A stretch of DNA of 64,000 bases from Wohlfahrtiimonas sp. G9077 (GCF_002252155.1 NZ_NEFD01000003.1:124001-188000), one strand, 5' to 3'; counted from the stretch's first letter, positions 8,946 to 19,242 are shown. Program-made: numbers and translations. Notes: generated by a model not told the origin, from the sequence alone.

Positions 8946-10265
8946 TTAGAGCGCTTCTAAAATATTATTAAGGGAGCGCAAAATGCGTTTGCCTTCTGTT
9001 TCAGGTGCCGGTTGATCAGGGATTTGGACATCATCGGCTTCTTCAACCGCTTCAATGTCCGCAGCTTCTTCGTCATCTGTCAGGGCAGGTGCAGCTTCGG
9101 TTGCTTCTACTGCTGGATCAAAGGCTTCATCAGCATCATCGATGAGCACGCGATTGTCTTCATCATGTGGAAACAGGACTGTGGCTTCCGTTGTGATGGC
9201 GGTATCTTCAGCATCACTGTCATCCTCGATAACAGGCGTCACCACTTGATCCGATGGGATGATGATCTCAACATCTAAATCATCGTTGATGTCATCATTG
9301 GCATTTGCTTCCACTTCCGCTTCTGCTGCCGCGCCTGTTAAGCGTGCCATACACTCATCTTGTGTGCCGGCGACAAAGTTTTCATCCCAACAGGCAACAC
9401 TGTCGATGCCCATGTCCGTAAAATTGATGCGGTATTGCGGATAACCATTCGGATACCAGCTGACATATAAGCCTTCTTGCTGGCCATCTTTAAAGTGGAT
9501 CTCTTCCATTTTTTGGGCAGGTAAACCCGTGTCTTGATACCAGAATGTCACAGTGCCATTGAGTTTGCCTTGTGAGTACTCTTCTTGCGCTGTGATCTCT
9601 TGGGCTTCGTTGTAATAAACATAGGTGCCTTCACGGTTTTCAATGTTCCAACGCAGCAAATCTTCACGTGCAATGACCACAGGATCCATTTGTCGAGTGC
9701 GTGTATCGGTAAAATAGTCTGACACTAAAAAGCTGTCTGAGGATTCGTCATAAGAGAGAATGGTGCGGAATGTGCCACCATCGACTGCATTTGGTTGGCG
9801 ATTGCCATTTTCATCAAAATAACTGACGATCAATTCACCATTTTGTAACTCATATTCAGAGGCATTGCCATCTTGATCCCATGTGGTCCATGTGCCATTG
9901 CCGCCGCCATCTTGTTGGCTGTAACCAGCTTGGGCTTTTGTGCCATCTTTGTTCCAAAAGGTGAGTGGACCATATAAACTTTGCGGGAACCATGATTGCA
10001 ATTCACCCGGATCCATAAAGCAGATGGGATCGGTCTGTTTTTGGTCGTTTTGGCTGTAAAAATCTTGCACCAAATAGCAACCGCTGACGATGTCTTTAAA
10101 ATGACGATAATATTCACTGCCATCTCGGTTGGGTAATAATGTACCATCTTCAGCGAAATAGGCGATGATGCCATTGGGTTCTAATTCTGAAGGTGTTTGT
10201 GCGTAGGAAAATGTACCTAAAATCAGCAAAGATGCCATCGATAAAGCCGTTTTCTTATATGTCAT
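8946..10265 (-). CDS. Secreted protein with MORN/YwqK-like repeats and an acidic C-terminal tail
   Basis: About 439 residues. The N-terminus MTYKKTALSMASLLILGTFSYAQ is a Sec signal peptide, probably cut after Ala-Gln or nearby. Residues about 85-300 contain degenerate repeats built around NGxxTFWxxDG, NGELIVSYFDENGN and GLYVSWYPNGYPQYRINF. This is the pattern of MORN-variant repeats found in YwqK-type proteins, where each unit forms a beta-hairpin. From about residue 305 the protein is extremely rich in Asp, Glu and Ala, likely disordered and acidic. An AGGA box fits the ATG at 10265 (6-7 bases) better than an ATG six bases upstream. The role is unknown; the family is often linked to envelope or toxin-immunity contexts. 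Confidence 0.7.
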   Translation of the reverse strand: MTYKKTALSMASLLILGTFSYAQTPSELEPNGIIAYFAEDGTLLPNRDGSEYYRHFKDIVSGCYLVQDFYSQNDQKQTDPICFMDPGELQSWFPQSLYGPLTFWNKDGTKAQAGYSQQDGGGNGTWTTWDQDGNASEYELQNGELIVSYFDENGNRQPNAVDGGTFRTILSYDESSDSFLVSDYFTDTRTRQMDPVVIAREDLLRWNIENREGTYVYYNEAQEITAQEEYSQGKLNGTVTFWYQDTGLPAQKMEEIHFKDGQQEGLYVSWYPNGYPQYRINFTDMGIDSVACWDENFVAGTQDECMARLTGAAAEAEVEANANDDINDDLDVEIIIPSDQVVTPVIEDDSDAEDTAITTEATVLFPHDEDNRVLIDDADEAFDPAVEATEAAPALTDDEEAADIEAVEEADDVQIPDQPAPETEGKRILRSLNNILEAL

Positions 10266-10432
10266 AATCATTCCTATCGGTTATTCATAATGTTTGTTAA
10301 GCAGTTTACCGCAAAATGGTGAAGATTTCATAGTGGCAAAATTTTTCGGCCATGAGCTCATATTTTTCAAGTAAAGACAATGGCCTAGCCCTTAAATGAT
10401 AGAATATTCTTGTTCAATTTGATCTTTCGCAT

Positions 10433-10461
10433 AAACATTCTCTCACCTTTTGAGAATGTTT
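10433..10461. promoter_or_regulatory. Perfect 10-bp inverted repeat between divergent genes
   Basis: AAACATTCTC (10433-10442) and GAGAATGTTT (10452-10461) are exact reverse complements around nine bases, followed by TTGTTTTTG. It lies 52 bases before the SDR ATG and within 170 bases of the divergent MORN-like gene. A second palindrome, AGAATATTCT (10401-10410), is close by and shares the GAAT/ATTC core. It could be a regulator operator or a leader hairpin with a U-tract. No regulator gene is adjacent. Confidence 0.5.
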
Positions 10462-10513
10462 TGTTTTTGATCTAAGCTTATCAGTTGATTATAAAATAAT
10501 TAAGGAGGCGATA

Positions 10514-11269
10514 ATGTTTACATTAAATGATCAAATAGCTTTAGTAACAGGTGGCGCAAAAGGTATTGGTAGGGGCATTAGTGAGGCATTGTCGCAAGCA
10601 GGTGCATATGTCATTATTGCAGACATTGATGAATCAGCAGGTATTGAGAGCGCTAAAGCCATCAATGGTGAATTCATTAAAATGGATGTGACGGATCAAA
10701 AAGCTGTGCATCAATGTTTTGAGGAACTTTTAAAACAGCATGGTCGCATTGATATTGTGTGCTCAAATACAGGTATTTTTCCACAAGCGACCTTAGATGA
10801 AATGACGGAGCAAGATTGGGACTTGATGCAATCTGTGAATGTCAAAGGGATGTTCTTTGTGGTGCAGCGTGCATTAAAAGCGATGGAAAAACAGCAATAT
10901 GGGCGCGTAGTAATCACTTCATCGATTACTGGTGCAATCACAGGTTTTCCAGGTTGGAGTCATTATGGGGCATCAAAAGCTGCGCAATTAGGTTTCATGC
11001 GAAGTGCAGCACTTGAATATGCGCGCTTTGGCATTACAGTCAATGCCGTGATGCCAGGTAATATCTTAACGGAAGGGTTAGCTGCCCAAGGGGAAAACTA
11101 CCTCAATCAAATGAAAGCAACAATTCCAACGCACACTTTAGGTGAGCCGAAAGATATTGGCTATGCTGCGGTATTTTTAGCTTCAAAAGAAGCGAAATTT
11201 ATCACAGGACAAACGATCATTGTGGATGGTGGACAGATTCTGCCTGAGTCACCTGAGGCATTGCTGTAA
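10514..11269 (+). CDS. Short-chain dehydrogenase/reductase (classical SDR, FabG-like)
   Basis: A 251-residue NAD(P)-dependent oxidoreductase. TGGAKGIG (12-19) is the Rossmann dinucleotide loop. The acidic residue after the second strand (IIADID) favours NAD over NADP. The catalytic set is Ser137, Tyr151 and Lys155 in SSITG and YGASK, and PGNILTEG plus GQTIIVDGG near the end are standard. It resembles ketoacyl reductases and sugar-alcohol dehydrogenases, and the substrate cannot be assigned. An excellent AAGGAGG ribosome site precedes the ATG. A terminator directly follows, so it is a single-gene transcript. Confidence 0.88.
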   Translation: MFTLNDQIALVTGGAKGIGRGISEALSQAGAYVIIADIDESAGIESAKAINGEFIKMDVTDQKAVHQCFEELLKQHGRIDIVCSNTGIFPQATLDEMTEQDWDLMQSVNVKGMFFVVQRALKAMEKQQYGRVVITSSITGAITGFPGWSHYGASKAAQLGFMRSAALEYARFGITVNAVMPGNILTEGLAAQGENYLNQMKATIPTHTLGEPKDIGYAAVFLASKEAKFITGQTIIVDGGQILPESPEALL

Positions 11270-11306
11270 ATATTCCGATATTTTAAAAATGATGAATCCT
11301 TCCTTC

Positions 11307-11338
11307 GACCGATGATCTATGATTATTGGTCTTTTTTT
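11307..11338 (+). terminator. Rho-independent terminator after the SDR gene
   Basis: GACCGATGATC pairs with GATTATTGGTC (11 bp with two G-U pairs, loop TAT), followed by seven T (11332-11338). It ends the SDR transcript and overlaps the apparent upstream extension of the next reading frame, which argues against that frame starting at 11312. Confidence 0.8.
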
Positions 11339-11351
11339 CTTTGGAGTATTT

Positions 11352-11899
11352 ATGAGTACATTTATCCTGCTGTGAATGACCTTAATATTCGAGATGCAAC
11401 GGCGAATGTATTGCCGATGGCACAATTAAGTGATCAATGGGGATATGATCATGGTAATTATGGTGTGTTGTGTCACCTATTACCAAAGGCGGATATTCCT
11501 GTATTACAAGTGAGTATCGATGCTCATCAAAAGAGCCGTGCTCATTATGAGATTGGACAACGTTTAAAGAATCTGCGTGATGAAAAGATTTTGATCATTG
11601 GTTCTGGCAACATTGTGCATAATCTTTATCAAATAGGGCAAGTACAGTCGCGTCCATGGGTGCAGAATTTTGATGAGCAAGTGGTAAAACTGACCAAACA
11701 ACATGATATTGAGGGGATTTTAAACCTTGAAAACACACATCCTGATTTTCATTTGGCTGCACCAACGCCTGATCATTTCTATCCATTTTTATCAGCGCTT
11801 GGTGCAACAGATGTGACAGATGAGTTAGAAGTTTTTAATCAAGACATCACGTTAGAAACCTTAACGATGACCAGTTTTGTCTGGCGTAGTACAAAATGA
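11352..11899 (+). pseudogene. Decayed 4,5-DOPA extradiol dioxygenase (YgiD family), N-terminal part lost
   Basis: The readable frame gives QWGYDHGNYGVLCHLLPKAD, PVLQVSID, LIIGSGNIVHNLY and APTPDHFYPFLSALGA, all strong YgiD-family blocks, ending at the normal C-terminus. Intact members are about 260 residues. This one keeps only about 180 and lacks the N-terminal GHGSPMN and SAHW segments that supply two of the metal-binding histidines. An ATG with a GAG ribosome site at 11352 reads MSTFILL and then stops; the rest is in another frame beginning PAVNDLNIRDA. The pattern fits an internal deletion plus a frameshift just after the original start. A short remnant protein cannot be excluded, but dioxygenase activity is very unlikely. 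Confidence 0.8.
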
Positions 11900-11903
11900 T
11901 TTT

Positions 11904-12018
11904 TCATGCCATAGACGTTTGTTTTTTGGTGACTTTTATCATTTGATTTGATTTTTGTTAAAAAAGTGTTTGTATAAAATGCCATCCCTCGTTATCATAA
12001 GTCGCTTCTATGGCATGA
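11904..12018. repeat. 12-bp exact inverted repeat flanking the carAB promoter
   Basis: TCATGCCATAGA (11904-11915) and TCTATGGCATGA (12007-12018) are perfect reverse complements 91 bases apart. The predicted carA promoter lies between them. Only the right copy would be in the carA transcript, so a DNA-level role such as two operators is more natural than an RNA hairpin. Confidence 0.6.
11948..11978 (+). promoter_or_regulatory. Probable carAB promoter
   Basis: TATAAA (11973-11978, within TATAAAAT) with a candidate TTGATT -35 at 11948-11953 and a long 19-base spacer. Predicted start is near 11986, giving a leader of about 134 bases before carA. The -10 is good, while the -35 is imperfect. Confidence 0.45.
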
Positions 12019-12035
12019 GAAGCTATGTCACAAAG

Positions 12036-12077
12036 CACGTAAATCTCTCCTCGTTTGAGAGTGGCGTGTTTTTTTTT
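12036..12077 (+). terminator. Terminator-like hairpin (possible attenuator) in the carA leader
   Basis: CACG (12036-12039) pairs with CGTG (12065-12068), and inside it CTCTC (12045-12049) pairs with GAGAG (12057-12061). Nine T follow (12069-12077). It stands downstream of the carA promoter and 42 bases before the carA ATG, so it would act on carAB itself. Attenuation of carAB by a leader is known from Pseudomonas; here this is inference from structure. Confidence 0.6.
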
Positions 12078-12119
12078 GCCCAAAAAAAATGATGTAACAC
12101 ATGAGATAGGAATTCAACA

Positions 12120-13244
12120 ATGACGATACCAGCACTATTGGTTTTAGCAGATGGCAGCACGTTTCACGGCACGGCCATTGGCTCAGAGGGTCAAACAGTC
12201 GGAGAAGTGGTGTTCAATACTTCAATGACAGGCTACCAAGAAATTTTAACCGACCCATCTTACACAAAACAGATGATCACATTAACTTATCCGCACATCG
12301 GGAATACAGGGACGAATCGTGAGGATGAGGAATCTGATTCAGTGCATGCAGCTGGTTTGATCATTCGCGATTTGCCGCTGCTAGCGAGCAATTTTCGCAA
12401 TGTCGAAAGTTTAGAAGATTATTTAAAGCGTCACAACGTTGTGGCGATTGCTGACATTGATACGCGCCGCTTAACACGCCTATTGCGTGAGAAGGGTGCA
12501 CAAGCAGGTTGCATCGTGACAGGTCACAATCCTGATGTTGCCGCGGCCCAAAAAGCTGCTCAAGATTTTGGTTCAATGTCCGGTCTTGATTTGGCCAAAG
12601 TGGTCACTTGCGACAAAGCGTATGAGTGGACCGAAGGTGAATGGCGTTTAGGCGAATCTTTCCACACAGACATCAAGCAGCCATATCATGTGGTGGCCTA
12701 TGACTTTGGTGTCAAACGCAATATTTTGCGTATGCTTGCAGAGCGCGGTTGCCGTTTAACGGTGGTGCCAGCCACAACGCCTGCAAGTGAAGTATTGGCG
12801 ATGAATCCAGATGGCGTATTTTTATCAAATGGCCCTGGAGATCCTGAACCTTGTGATTATGCCATCAAAGCCATTCAAGAAATTTTGGCGGCGAAAAAAC
12901 CGATTTTTGGCATCTGTTTAGGTCATCAGTTGTTGGGCTTAGCATTGGGCGCACAAACCGAAAAAATGTTGTTTGGTCATCATGGTGCGAACCATCCTGT
13001 CCAAGAATTATCCACAGGAAAAGTCATGATTACGAGTCAAAATCATGGTTTCCAATTGAATGAAGAGAGCTTACCTGAAGGTGTTGAAGTGACACACCGT
13101 TCTTTATTTGATCAATCCATTCAAGGCATCAGCTTGAAAGATCAAGTGGCATATTCATTCCAAGGACACCCTGAAGCGAGTGCAGGCCCAAATGATGTGG
13201 CCTACTTATTTGACCAGTTCATCGATGCGATGAGCGCACAGTAA
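12120..13244 (+). CDS. carA: Carbamoyl-phosphate synthase small (glutaminase) subunit
   Basis: A 374-residue glutamine amidotransferase subunit that hydrolyses glutamine and passes ammonia to CarB for carbamoyl phosphate, feeding arginine and pyrimidine synthesis. The N-terminal CarA-specific domain ([34 protein letters not shown]) is followed by the class I amidotransferase domain. The nucleophile is Cys266 in [10 protein letters not shown], and His350 and Glu352 in [11 protein letters not shown] complete the triad. Length is normal. carB starts 15 bases downstream with GAGGAGAG before it. The leader carries a terminator-like hairpin. Confidence 0.98.
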   Translation: MTIPALLVLADGSTFHGTAIGSEGQTVGEVVFNTSMTGYQEILTDPSYTKQMITLTYPHIGNTGTNREDEESDSVHAAGLIIRDLPLLASNFRNVESLEDYLKRHNVVAIADIDTRRLTRLLREKGAQAGCIVTGHNPDVAAAQKAAQDFGSMSGLDLAKVVTCDKAYEWTEGEWRLGESFHTDIKQPYHVVAYDFGVKRNILRMLAERGCRLTVVPATTPASEVLAMNPDGVFLSNGPGDPEPCDYAIKAIQEILAAKKPIFGICLGHQLLGLALGAQTEKMLFGHHGANHPVQELSTGKVMITSQNHGFQLNEESLPEGVEVTHRSLFDQSIQGISLKDQVAYSFQGHPEASAGPNDVAYLFDQFIDAMSAQ

Positions 13245-13259
13245 TCCGAGGAGAGAGAA

Positions 13260-16200
13260 ATGCCTAAACGTACAGATTTAAAATCCATCTTAATTATTGG
13301 TGCAGGACCGATTGTGATCGGCCAAGCATGTGAATTCGATTACTCAGGTGCGCAAGCATGTAAAGCATTGCGTGAAGAAGGGTACCGTGTCATTTTAGTG
13401 AACTCAAACCCTGCAACCATCATGACCGATCCTGAAATGGCGGATGTGACATACATCGAGCCAATTTTGTGGCAAACGGTTGAGAAAATCATCGCTAAAG
13501 AACGTCCTGATGCCATTTTGCCAACCATGGGCGGCCAAACGGCTTTAAACTGCGCTTTAGACTTAAGTCGCAATGGCGTGTTGGCAAAATACAATGTGGA
13601 ATTGATTGGTGCATCTGAAGATGCCATCGATAAAGCAGAAGATCGTGGCCGTTTTAAAGAAGCGATGGAAAAAATCGGCTTAAAATGTCCTGAATCTTAT
13701 GTTTGCCACAGCATGAATGAAGCATTATCTGCACAAGCGAAAGTGGGTTTCCCAACATTGATTCGTCCATCTTTCACCATGGGCGGTTCAGGCGGTGGTA
13801 TTGCATATAATAAAGAAGAGTTCATGGCCATTTGTGAGCGTGGTTTTGATGCATCCCCTACACATGAATTGTTGATTGAACAATCCGTATTGGGTTGGAA
13901 AGAGTACGAAATGGAAGTGGTGCGCGATAAAGCGGATAACGCCATCATCATCTGCTCGATTGAAAACTTTGATCCAATGGGCGTTCATACCGGTGACTCC
14001 ATCACGGTTGCACCGGCACAAACATTGACAGATAAAGAGTACCAAATCATGCGTAACGCAAGCTTAGCGGTATTGCGTGAAATTGGTGTGGATACGGGCG
14101 GCTCGAACGTTCAGTTCTCTGTGAATCCTAAAAATGGTGAATTGATCGTCATTGAGATGAATCCACGTGTATCACGTTCATCTGCATTGGCATCAAAAGC
14201 AACCGGTTTCCCAATTGCGAAAGTGGCCGCTAAATTGGCAGTGGGTTATACATTAAATGAGTTGAGCAATGACATTACAGGTGGCCGTACACCGGCATCT
14301 TTTGAACCATCGATTGACTATGTTGTGACCAAAATTCCACGCTTTGCGTTTGAAAAATTCCCAGCTGCCGATGATCGCTTAACCACACAAATGAAATCTG
14401 TGGGCGAAGTGATGGCGATGGGTCGCACATTACAAGAATCCATGCAAAAAGCATTGCGCGGCTTAGAAACAGGTTTGTGTGGCTTTAACCCACGCACGAC
14501 AGATAAATCTGTGATTTTGCGTGAGTTGGCAAACCCAGGCCCTGAACGCATTTTATATGTGGCAGATGCATTTCGCATTGGCATGAGCAAAGAAGAGATC
14601 TTTGACGTGTGTGCCATCGATCCTTGGTTCTTGATGCAAATTGAAGATTTAATGCAAGAAGAAGCCAAAGTGGCAGCGGGCACATTGGCAGATTTAGATT
14701 TTACCACCATGCGCCGCTTGAAGCGCAAAGGCTTTTCAGATAAACGTTTGTCTCAATTATTAAATGTTTCTGAAAAAGCAGTGCGTGATGCACGTTTTGC
14801 CCTCAAATTGCATCCTGTGTATAAACGCGTTGATACATGTGCGGCAGAGTTTGATACAGACACAGCTTATTTATACTCAACGTATGAAGAAGAGTGTGAA
14901 GCGCGCCCAACGGATAAGAAAAAAATCATGATCCTTGGCGGTGGCCCAAACCGCATTGGTCAAGGGATTGAATTTGACTATTGCTGTGTGCATGCGTCTT
15001 TAGCGCTTCGTGAGTCTGGCTTTGAAACCATTATGGTCAACTGTAACCCGGAAACGGTTTCCACAGACTTTGACACCTCTGATCGTTTATATTTTGAGCC
15101 ATTGACGTTAGAAGATGTGTTAGAAATCGTACGTGTTGAGCAGCCTTATGGCGTGATTGTGCATTATGGTGGTCAAACGCCATTAAAATTGGCCAATGCT
15201 TTGGTGGAAAATGGTGTGAACATCATCGGTACATCTGCAGATAGCATTGATGCGGCAGAAGATCGCGAACGCTTCCAAAAAGTATTGAACGATTTAGGTT
15301 TGCGTCAGCCAGAAAACCGCACAGCGCGTAATGAAGAAGAAGCCATTGTATTGGCAAATGAAGTGGGTTATCCGCTTGTGGTGCGTCCATCATATGTATT
15401 GGGCGGCCGTGCAATGCAGGTGGTTCATTCTGATGATGAATTGCGCACTTATATGAATGAAGCGGTGCAAGTGTCAGAAGACAGCCCTGTATTGCTAGAT
15501 TTCTTCTTAAATCATGCCATTGAAGTGGATGTGGACTGTGTGTCTGATGGTCAAGAAGTTGTGATTGGCGGCATCATGCAACACGTTGAACAAGCCGGCG
15601 TTCACTCTGGTGACTCAGGTTGTTCATTGCCGCCTTATTCATTGAGTGCAGAGATTCAAGATGAAATTCGCCGTCAAACCAAAGCGATGGCCAAAGCCTT
15701 GAATGTTGTGGGCTTGATGAATGTGCAATTTGCCGTACAAGATGATGTGGTGTATGTGTTAGAGGTCAACCCTCGCGCATCTCGTACTGTGCCATTTGTG
15801 AGTAAAGCCACCAGCGTGCCTTTAGCGAAAATTGCAGCACGTGCCATGGCTGGCATCTCTTTGGCTGAACAAAACTTCACCACAGAAGTGATCCCTGATT
15901 ATTACTCTGTGAAGGAAGCGGTGTTCCCATTCATGAAATTCCCTGGCGTAGACGTCATCCTTGGGCCAGAAATGCGTTCAACCGGTGAAGTGATGGGCGT
16001 GGGTAAAACCTTCTCTGAAGCGTACTTAAAAGCACAATTAGGTGCAGGTGAACGCGTACCAAAAGTGGGTAAAGTCTTCATCTCCGTACGCGATGCCGAT
16101 AAACCTTATTTAGAAACCATGGCACGTAACTTCCAAGAACAAGGCTATGGCTTGTGTGCAACGCGCGGTACAGCAGAATACTTAACGGATAAAGGTTTCT

Positions 16201-16478
16201 TTGTACAAACCATCCATAAAGTGGCAGAAGGCCGTCCGCACATCATCGATTACATCAAAAATGGTGAAATCGCGGTGGTTGTGAACACTGTTGTAAGCGA
16301 TCCTCAAGCGGTGAAAGATAGCCATTCCATTCGTCGCAGTGCATTGAATCAACGCATTCCTTTATACACTACATTAGCAGGTGGTGAAGCAGTGAGTGAA
16401 GGCGTGAAAAGTATGTTCATGATGGATGTGTACTCAGTGCAAGAATTGCATGATCACATTGCTAAAAGCAAAAAATAA
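13260..16478 (+). CDS. carB: Carbamoyl-phosphate synthase large subunit
   Basis: A 1072-residue synthetase using bicarbonate, ammonia and two ATP. It has the expected duplicated architecture: a first ATP-grasp half (residues ~1-400; [54 protein letters not shown]), an oligomerisation region (~400-555), a second ATP-grasp half (~555-935; [48 protein letters not shown]) and a C-terminal allosteric MGS-like domain (~935-1072). Length matches E. coli (1073). It ends at a strong terminator. Confidence 0.98.
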   Translation: MPKRTDLKSILIIGAGPIVIGQACEFDYSGAQACKALREEGYRVILVNSNPATIMTDPEMADVTYIEPILWQTVEKIIAKERPDAILPTMGGQTALNCALDLSRNGVLAKYNVELIGASEDAIDKAEDRGRFKEAMEKIGLKCPESYVCHSMNEALSAQAKVGFPTLIRPSFTMGGSGGGIAYNKEEFMAICERGFDASPTHELLIEQSVLGWKEYEMEVVRDKADNAIIICSIENFDPMGVHTGDSITVAPAQTLTDKEYQIMRNASLAVLREIGVDTGGSNVQFSVNPKNGELIVIEMNPRVSRSSALASKATGFPIAKVAAKLAVGYTLNELSNDITGGRTPASFEPSIDYVVTKIPRFAFEKFPAADDRLTTQMKSVGEVMAMGRTLQESMQKALRGLETGLCGFNPRTTDKSVILRELANPGPERILYVADAFRIGMSKEEIFDVCAIDPWFLMQIEDLMQEEAKVAAGTLADLDFTTMRRLKRKGFSDKRLSQLLNVSEKAVRDARFALKLHPVYKRVDTCAAEFDTDTAYLYSTYEEECEARPTDKKKIMILGGGPNRIGQGIEFDYCCVHASLALRESGFETIMVNCNPETVSTDFDTSDRLYFEPLTLEDVLEIVRVEQPYGVIVHYGGQTPLKLANALVENGVNIIGTSADSIDAAEDRERFQKVLNDLGLRQPENRTARNEEEAIVLANEVGYPLVVRPSYVLGGRAMQVVHSDDELRTYMNEAVQVSEDSPVLLDFFLNHAIEVDVDCVSDGQEVVIGGIMQHVEQAGVHSGDSGCSLPPYSLSAEIQDEIRRQTKAMAKALNVVGLMNVQFAVQDDVVYVLEVNPRASRTVPFVSKATSVPLAKIAARAMAGISLAEQNFTTEVIPDYYSVKEAVFPFMKFPGVDVILGPEMRSTGEVMGVGKTFSEAYLKAQLGAGERVPKVGKVFISVRDADKPYLETMARNFQEQGYGLCATRGTAEYLTDKGFFVQTIHKVAEGRPHIIDYIKNGEIAVVVNTVVSDPQAVKDSHSIRRSALNQRIPLYTTLAGGEAVSEGVKSMFMMDVYSVQELHDHIAKSKK

Positions 16479-16492
16479 GTCATCGACTTAAC

Positions 16493-16522
16493 AAAAAGCT
16501 CCGCATTGCGGAGCTTTTTTTA
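16493..16522 (+). terminator. Rho-independent terminator after carAB (bidirectional)
   Basis: AAAAAGCTCCGC, loop ATT, GCGGAGCTTTTTTT. A near-perfect intrinsic terminator between convergent carB and the AEC transporter gene; the A-tract lets it serve both strands. Confidence 0.92.
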
Positions 16523-16524
16523 TG

Positions 16525-17472
16525 CTAGAAATTTAAGCCAATCAAATGGAGCAGATAGAGCATGCACGGAATGGTGATTAAAGATGCCATCACAGAGATC
16601 AATGTCATGGCGGTGCCAAAGTTCACATCCGCACCATAACGCTGAAAGAGCACAGAGGCCAATGTAAACGTTGGCATCGTCACTTGAATGAGCAGCACTT
16701 TAATGACAATGTCATCAATCGGTAGCAACAGAATCAAACCAAAAGCGAGCAGTGGGAAAATCAGGATTTTAAAAATAACGCCGTAAGTGACGCGTTTGAC
16801 ATCAATGTCACGGATCATTTTCCATAGATCAGGAATCAACATGCCAATGTAGATCATGCCAATGGGGCTCGCTAACCCTGCTAAAGCTTTGGTCAATTGC
16901 TTTAAACCATCATGGGCTTCAAATTGTAATGCGCCAAGCGTTAAGCCAATGACAATGGCGAGCAATGGGATGTTGATCATCGCCGCTAAATTGCGCAAGC
17001 GAAAACCTTTGTCACGCTGCAATAGATAGATGCACAATGTCCAGATCACAAAATCTAAACCGGCATCAAAGATCGCGGCGAGCAATGCACCTTGAGCGCC
17101 TAATAAAACATAACAGAGCGGAATGCCGATAAATGCAGTGTTGCCAAGTGTGGCGGCGATGGCCAGTTCATTGGCCTGCTTTTCGGCAGTTTTAAGATAC
17201 TTTTTCGCTAAAAAGCGCGCCAAAATAATTCCGCCACCATTGATGATCACTGAGAGCACAAAAATGGTGAGGATCTGCTTCATCATCGTGGCATCAAGCT
17301 CAAAATTAAACACGCTCGACAGCACAATCGATGGCAGGCCCACATTGACAATCAGCGCCACAATCAAGCGTTGAGATTCAAGGGTTAAGCCGTAGGCACG
17401 GCGCAGCAACACGCCGACGATCATCATCGCAGCCATGACGGAAACGGAAGTGAGGGTGGTGAAGAAAATCAT
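16525..17472 (-). CDS. AEC (auxin efflux carrier-like) family permease
   Basis: A 315-residue inner-membrane protein with about ten hydrophobic spans arranged as two five-helix halves, typical of the AEC family (YfdV and malate permease types). Supporting blocks: an N-terminal hydrophobic helix ending GVLLRRAYGLT, NVGLPSIVLSSVFNF, NTAFIGIPLCYVLLG and a late VLLIQVTMPTFTLASVLFQRYG with Asn/Pro breaks in helices. Bacterial members carry dicarboxylates such as malate or are uncharacterised. The substrate is not predictable here. It is a lone gene convergent with carB. Confidence 0.82.
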   Translation of the reverse strand: MIFFTTLTSVSVMAAMMIVGVLLRRAYGLTLESQRLIVALIVNVGLPSIVLSSVFNFELDATMMKQILTIFVLSVIINGGGIILARFLAKKYLKTAEKQANELAIAATLGNTAFIGIPLCYVLLGAQGALLAAIFDAGLDFVIWTLCIYLLQRDKGFRLRNLAAMINIPLLAIVIGLTLGALQFEAHDGLKQLTKALAGLASPIGMIYIGMLIPDLWKMIRDIDVKRVTYGVIFKILIFPLLAFGLILLLPIDDIVIKVLLIQVTMPTFTLASVLFQRYGADVNFGTAMTLISVMASLITIPCMLYLLHLIGLNF

Positions 17473-17644
17473 TGGACAACTCGCGCAAAAATTATGATTT
17501 ATGGTTATGAGAGAATACTATAGCACTAGTTTTTAGATGCATGGGGCTTTTTGCGAGGGATATTTTCAGAGGGTGAGGCAGGGCGATTGAGCAATAAGTT
17601 ACGCTGTGTTAAATTATCATCTTTACACTCTGTAGGTTCAAATT

Positions 17645-17929
17645 ATGGCGAACAACGCATCTAAAGACACTTTGATTTTTGGCGTGCCAAAACTCCCGAT
17701 GAAAGCATTGGTGGTGGTCATTCCGTTTATGGTCTCCTTCATCATGAGCGGCGTGATCTCTTTTGTGAGTATGGTCAGAAGTTTAGGACTCGGGCTTCAT
17801 GTGTTTAGCCCGTGGGTGAGTGTGTGGATGTTTTCATGGATGATCGCTTTTCCCACCATTTTAGTGGTGTTGCCTTTAGCGCGTAAATTGGCCATGAAGT
17901 TGGTGAAATTACCGCCACAAATGCAGTGA
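17645..17929 (+). CDS. Small two-helix membrane protein, DUF2798 family
   Basis: A 94-residue protein with two hydrophobic segments (about 19-43 and 57-78) and the arrangement KLPMKALVVVIPFMVSFIMSG followed by PWVSVWMFSWMIAFPTILVVLPLARKL. This is the pattern I recall for DUF2798 proteins: a short loop, then a second helix ending in PLARK. Function of the family is unknown. It is followed by a bidirectional terminator shared with glyA. A promoter should lie in 17473-17644, where I see no clear one. Confidence 0.75.
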   Translation: MANNASKDTLIFGVPKLPMKALVVVIPFMVSFIMSGVISFVSMVRSLGLGLHVFSPWVSVWMFSWMIAFPTILVVLPLARKLAMKLVKLPPQMQ

Positions 17930-17939
17930 TCAAAGCATG

Positions 17940-17966
17940 AAAAAGCCCTGTTAAACAGGGCTTTTT
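17940..17966. terminator. Bidirectional terminator between the DUF2798 gene and glyA
   Basis: AAAAAGCCCTG, loop TTAAA, CAGGGCTTTTT. A symmetric stem with A and T tracts, ending both convergent transcripts. Confidence 0.9.
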
Positions 17967-17991
17967 AAATCATATTTTAAAGTGTTGGCAA

Positions 17992-19242
17992 TTATTTTGC
18001 GTACACTGGGAATTTACGACAAAGCGCTGTCACATTGTCCGCAACGCGCGCTGCGAGTGCTTCATCATCAATGTTTTCTAACACATCACACATCCAGTTA
18101 GCGAGCAATTCAGATTCTGCTTCTTTAAAGCCGCGCGTTGTAATCGCTGGCGTGCCCACACGAATGCCGGAGGTGACAAAAGGTGATTGTGGGTCATTCG
18201 GTACTGTGTTTTTATTCACAGTGATGTTTGCTTTACCAAGGGCAGCATCTGCCGCTTTACCTGTGATGCCATGTTTGACCAAATCCACTAAGAATAAGTG
18301 ATCTTCTGTGCCATTTGACACGATGTCAAAGCCACGAGATTGGAACACACGCACCATCGCTTTAGCATTTTTCAACACTTGCTTTTGATATTCTACAAAT
18401 TCAGGTTGCGCCGCTTCTAACAATGCCACCGCTTTTGCTGCGATCACATGCATTAAAGGGCCACCTTGAATGCCTGGGAAAATCGCTGAGTTCAATTTTT
18501 TCTCGATGTCAGGATTTGCTTTTGCCAAGATGATGCCGCCACGAGGACCACGCAATGTTTTGTGTGTGGTTGTGGTGACAACATCAGCGTATTCCATAGG
18601 ATTTGGATATAAACCTGCCGCCACTAAACCAGCAACGTGCGCCATGTCCACAAATAAGTACGCGCCAACTTTGTCGGCAATTTCACGGAAACGTTTAAAA
18701 TCGAGCACTTGTGAGTAGGCAGAGAAGCCCGCTACAATCATTTTGGGTTGATGTTCGATGGCCAATTTTTCCACATCATCATAGTTGATCAAACCATTTT
18801 CATCGACGCCATATTGTACTGCGTTGTAGGTACGGCCAGAGAAGTTAACTTTTGCACCATGGGTTAAGTGACCACCGTGATCAAGGCTCATGCCAAGCAC
18901 TGTGTCACCGGGTTGCACCAATGCAAGATAAACGGCGCCGTTTGCTTGTGAGCCGGAATGTGGTTGTACGTTTGCGTAGTCTGCGCCAAAGAGTTTTTTT
19001 GCACGTTCAATCGCTAAGCTTTCAACGATGTCCACATATTCACAACCGCCATAATAACGTTTGTTAGGATAGCCTTCGGCATATTTGTTGGTGAGTTTAG
19101 AGCCTTGAAGTTCCATCACAAGTGGGGAACAATAGTTTTCAGAAGCGATCAATTCAACGTGATCTTCCTGACGTTGTCCTTCCTTTTCAACAGCTTCAAA
19201 GAGTTCAGGATCAAAAGAGTGTAACGCGAGATTTTCAAACAT
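17992..19242 (-). CDS. glyA: Serine hydroxymethyltransferase
   Basis: A 416-residue PLP enzyme converting serine and tetrahydrofolate to glycine and 5,10-methylene-THF, the main one-carbon source. Motifs: [50 protein letters not shown], the PLP lysine at residue 228 in [14 protein letters not shown] and the C-terminal [15 protein letters not shown] start it at the ATG at 19242 ([10 protein letters not shown]), which has an AGGA box about eight bases upstream and gives the usual length. The longer frame to 19311 adds 23 residues unlike the family. Confidence 0.97.
   Translation of the reverse strand: MFENLALHSFDPELFEAVEKEGQRQEDHVELIASENYCSPLVMELQGSKLTNKYAEGYPNKRYYGGCEYVDIVESLAIERAKKLFGADYANVQPHSGSQANGAVYLALVQPGDTVLGMSLDHGGHLTHGAKVNFSGRTYNAVQYGVDENGLINYDDVEKLAIEHQPKMIVAGFSAYSQVLDFKRFREIADKVGAYLFVDMAHVAGLVAAGLYPNPMEYADVVTTTTHKTLRGPRGGIILAKANPDIEKKLNSAIFPGIQGGPLMHVIAAKAVALLEAAQPEFVEYQKQVLKNAKAMVRVFQSRGFDIVSNGTEDHLFLVDLVKHGITGKAADAALGKANITVNKNTVPNDPQSPFVTSGIRVGTPAITTRGFKEAESELLANWMCDVLENIDDEALAARVADNVTALCRKFPVYAK

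Noticed and set aside
11352-11375. MSTFILL mini-gene as a real short peptide
   Set aside because: Seven codons only; better explained as the broken start of the dioxygenase gene.
12015-12092. 25-codon open frame through the carA leader hairpin, considered as an attenuation leader peptide
   Set aside because: It has no ribosome site and no run of Arg or other regulatory codons, and it reads straight through the U-tract.
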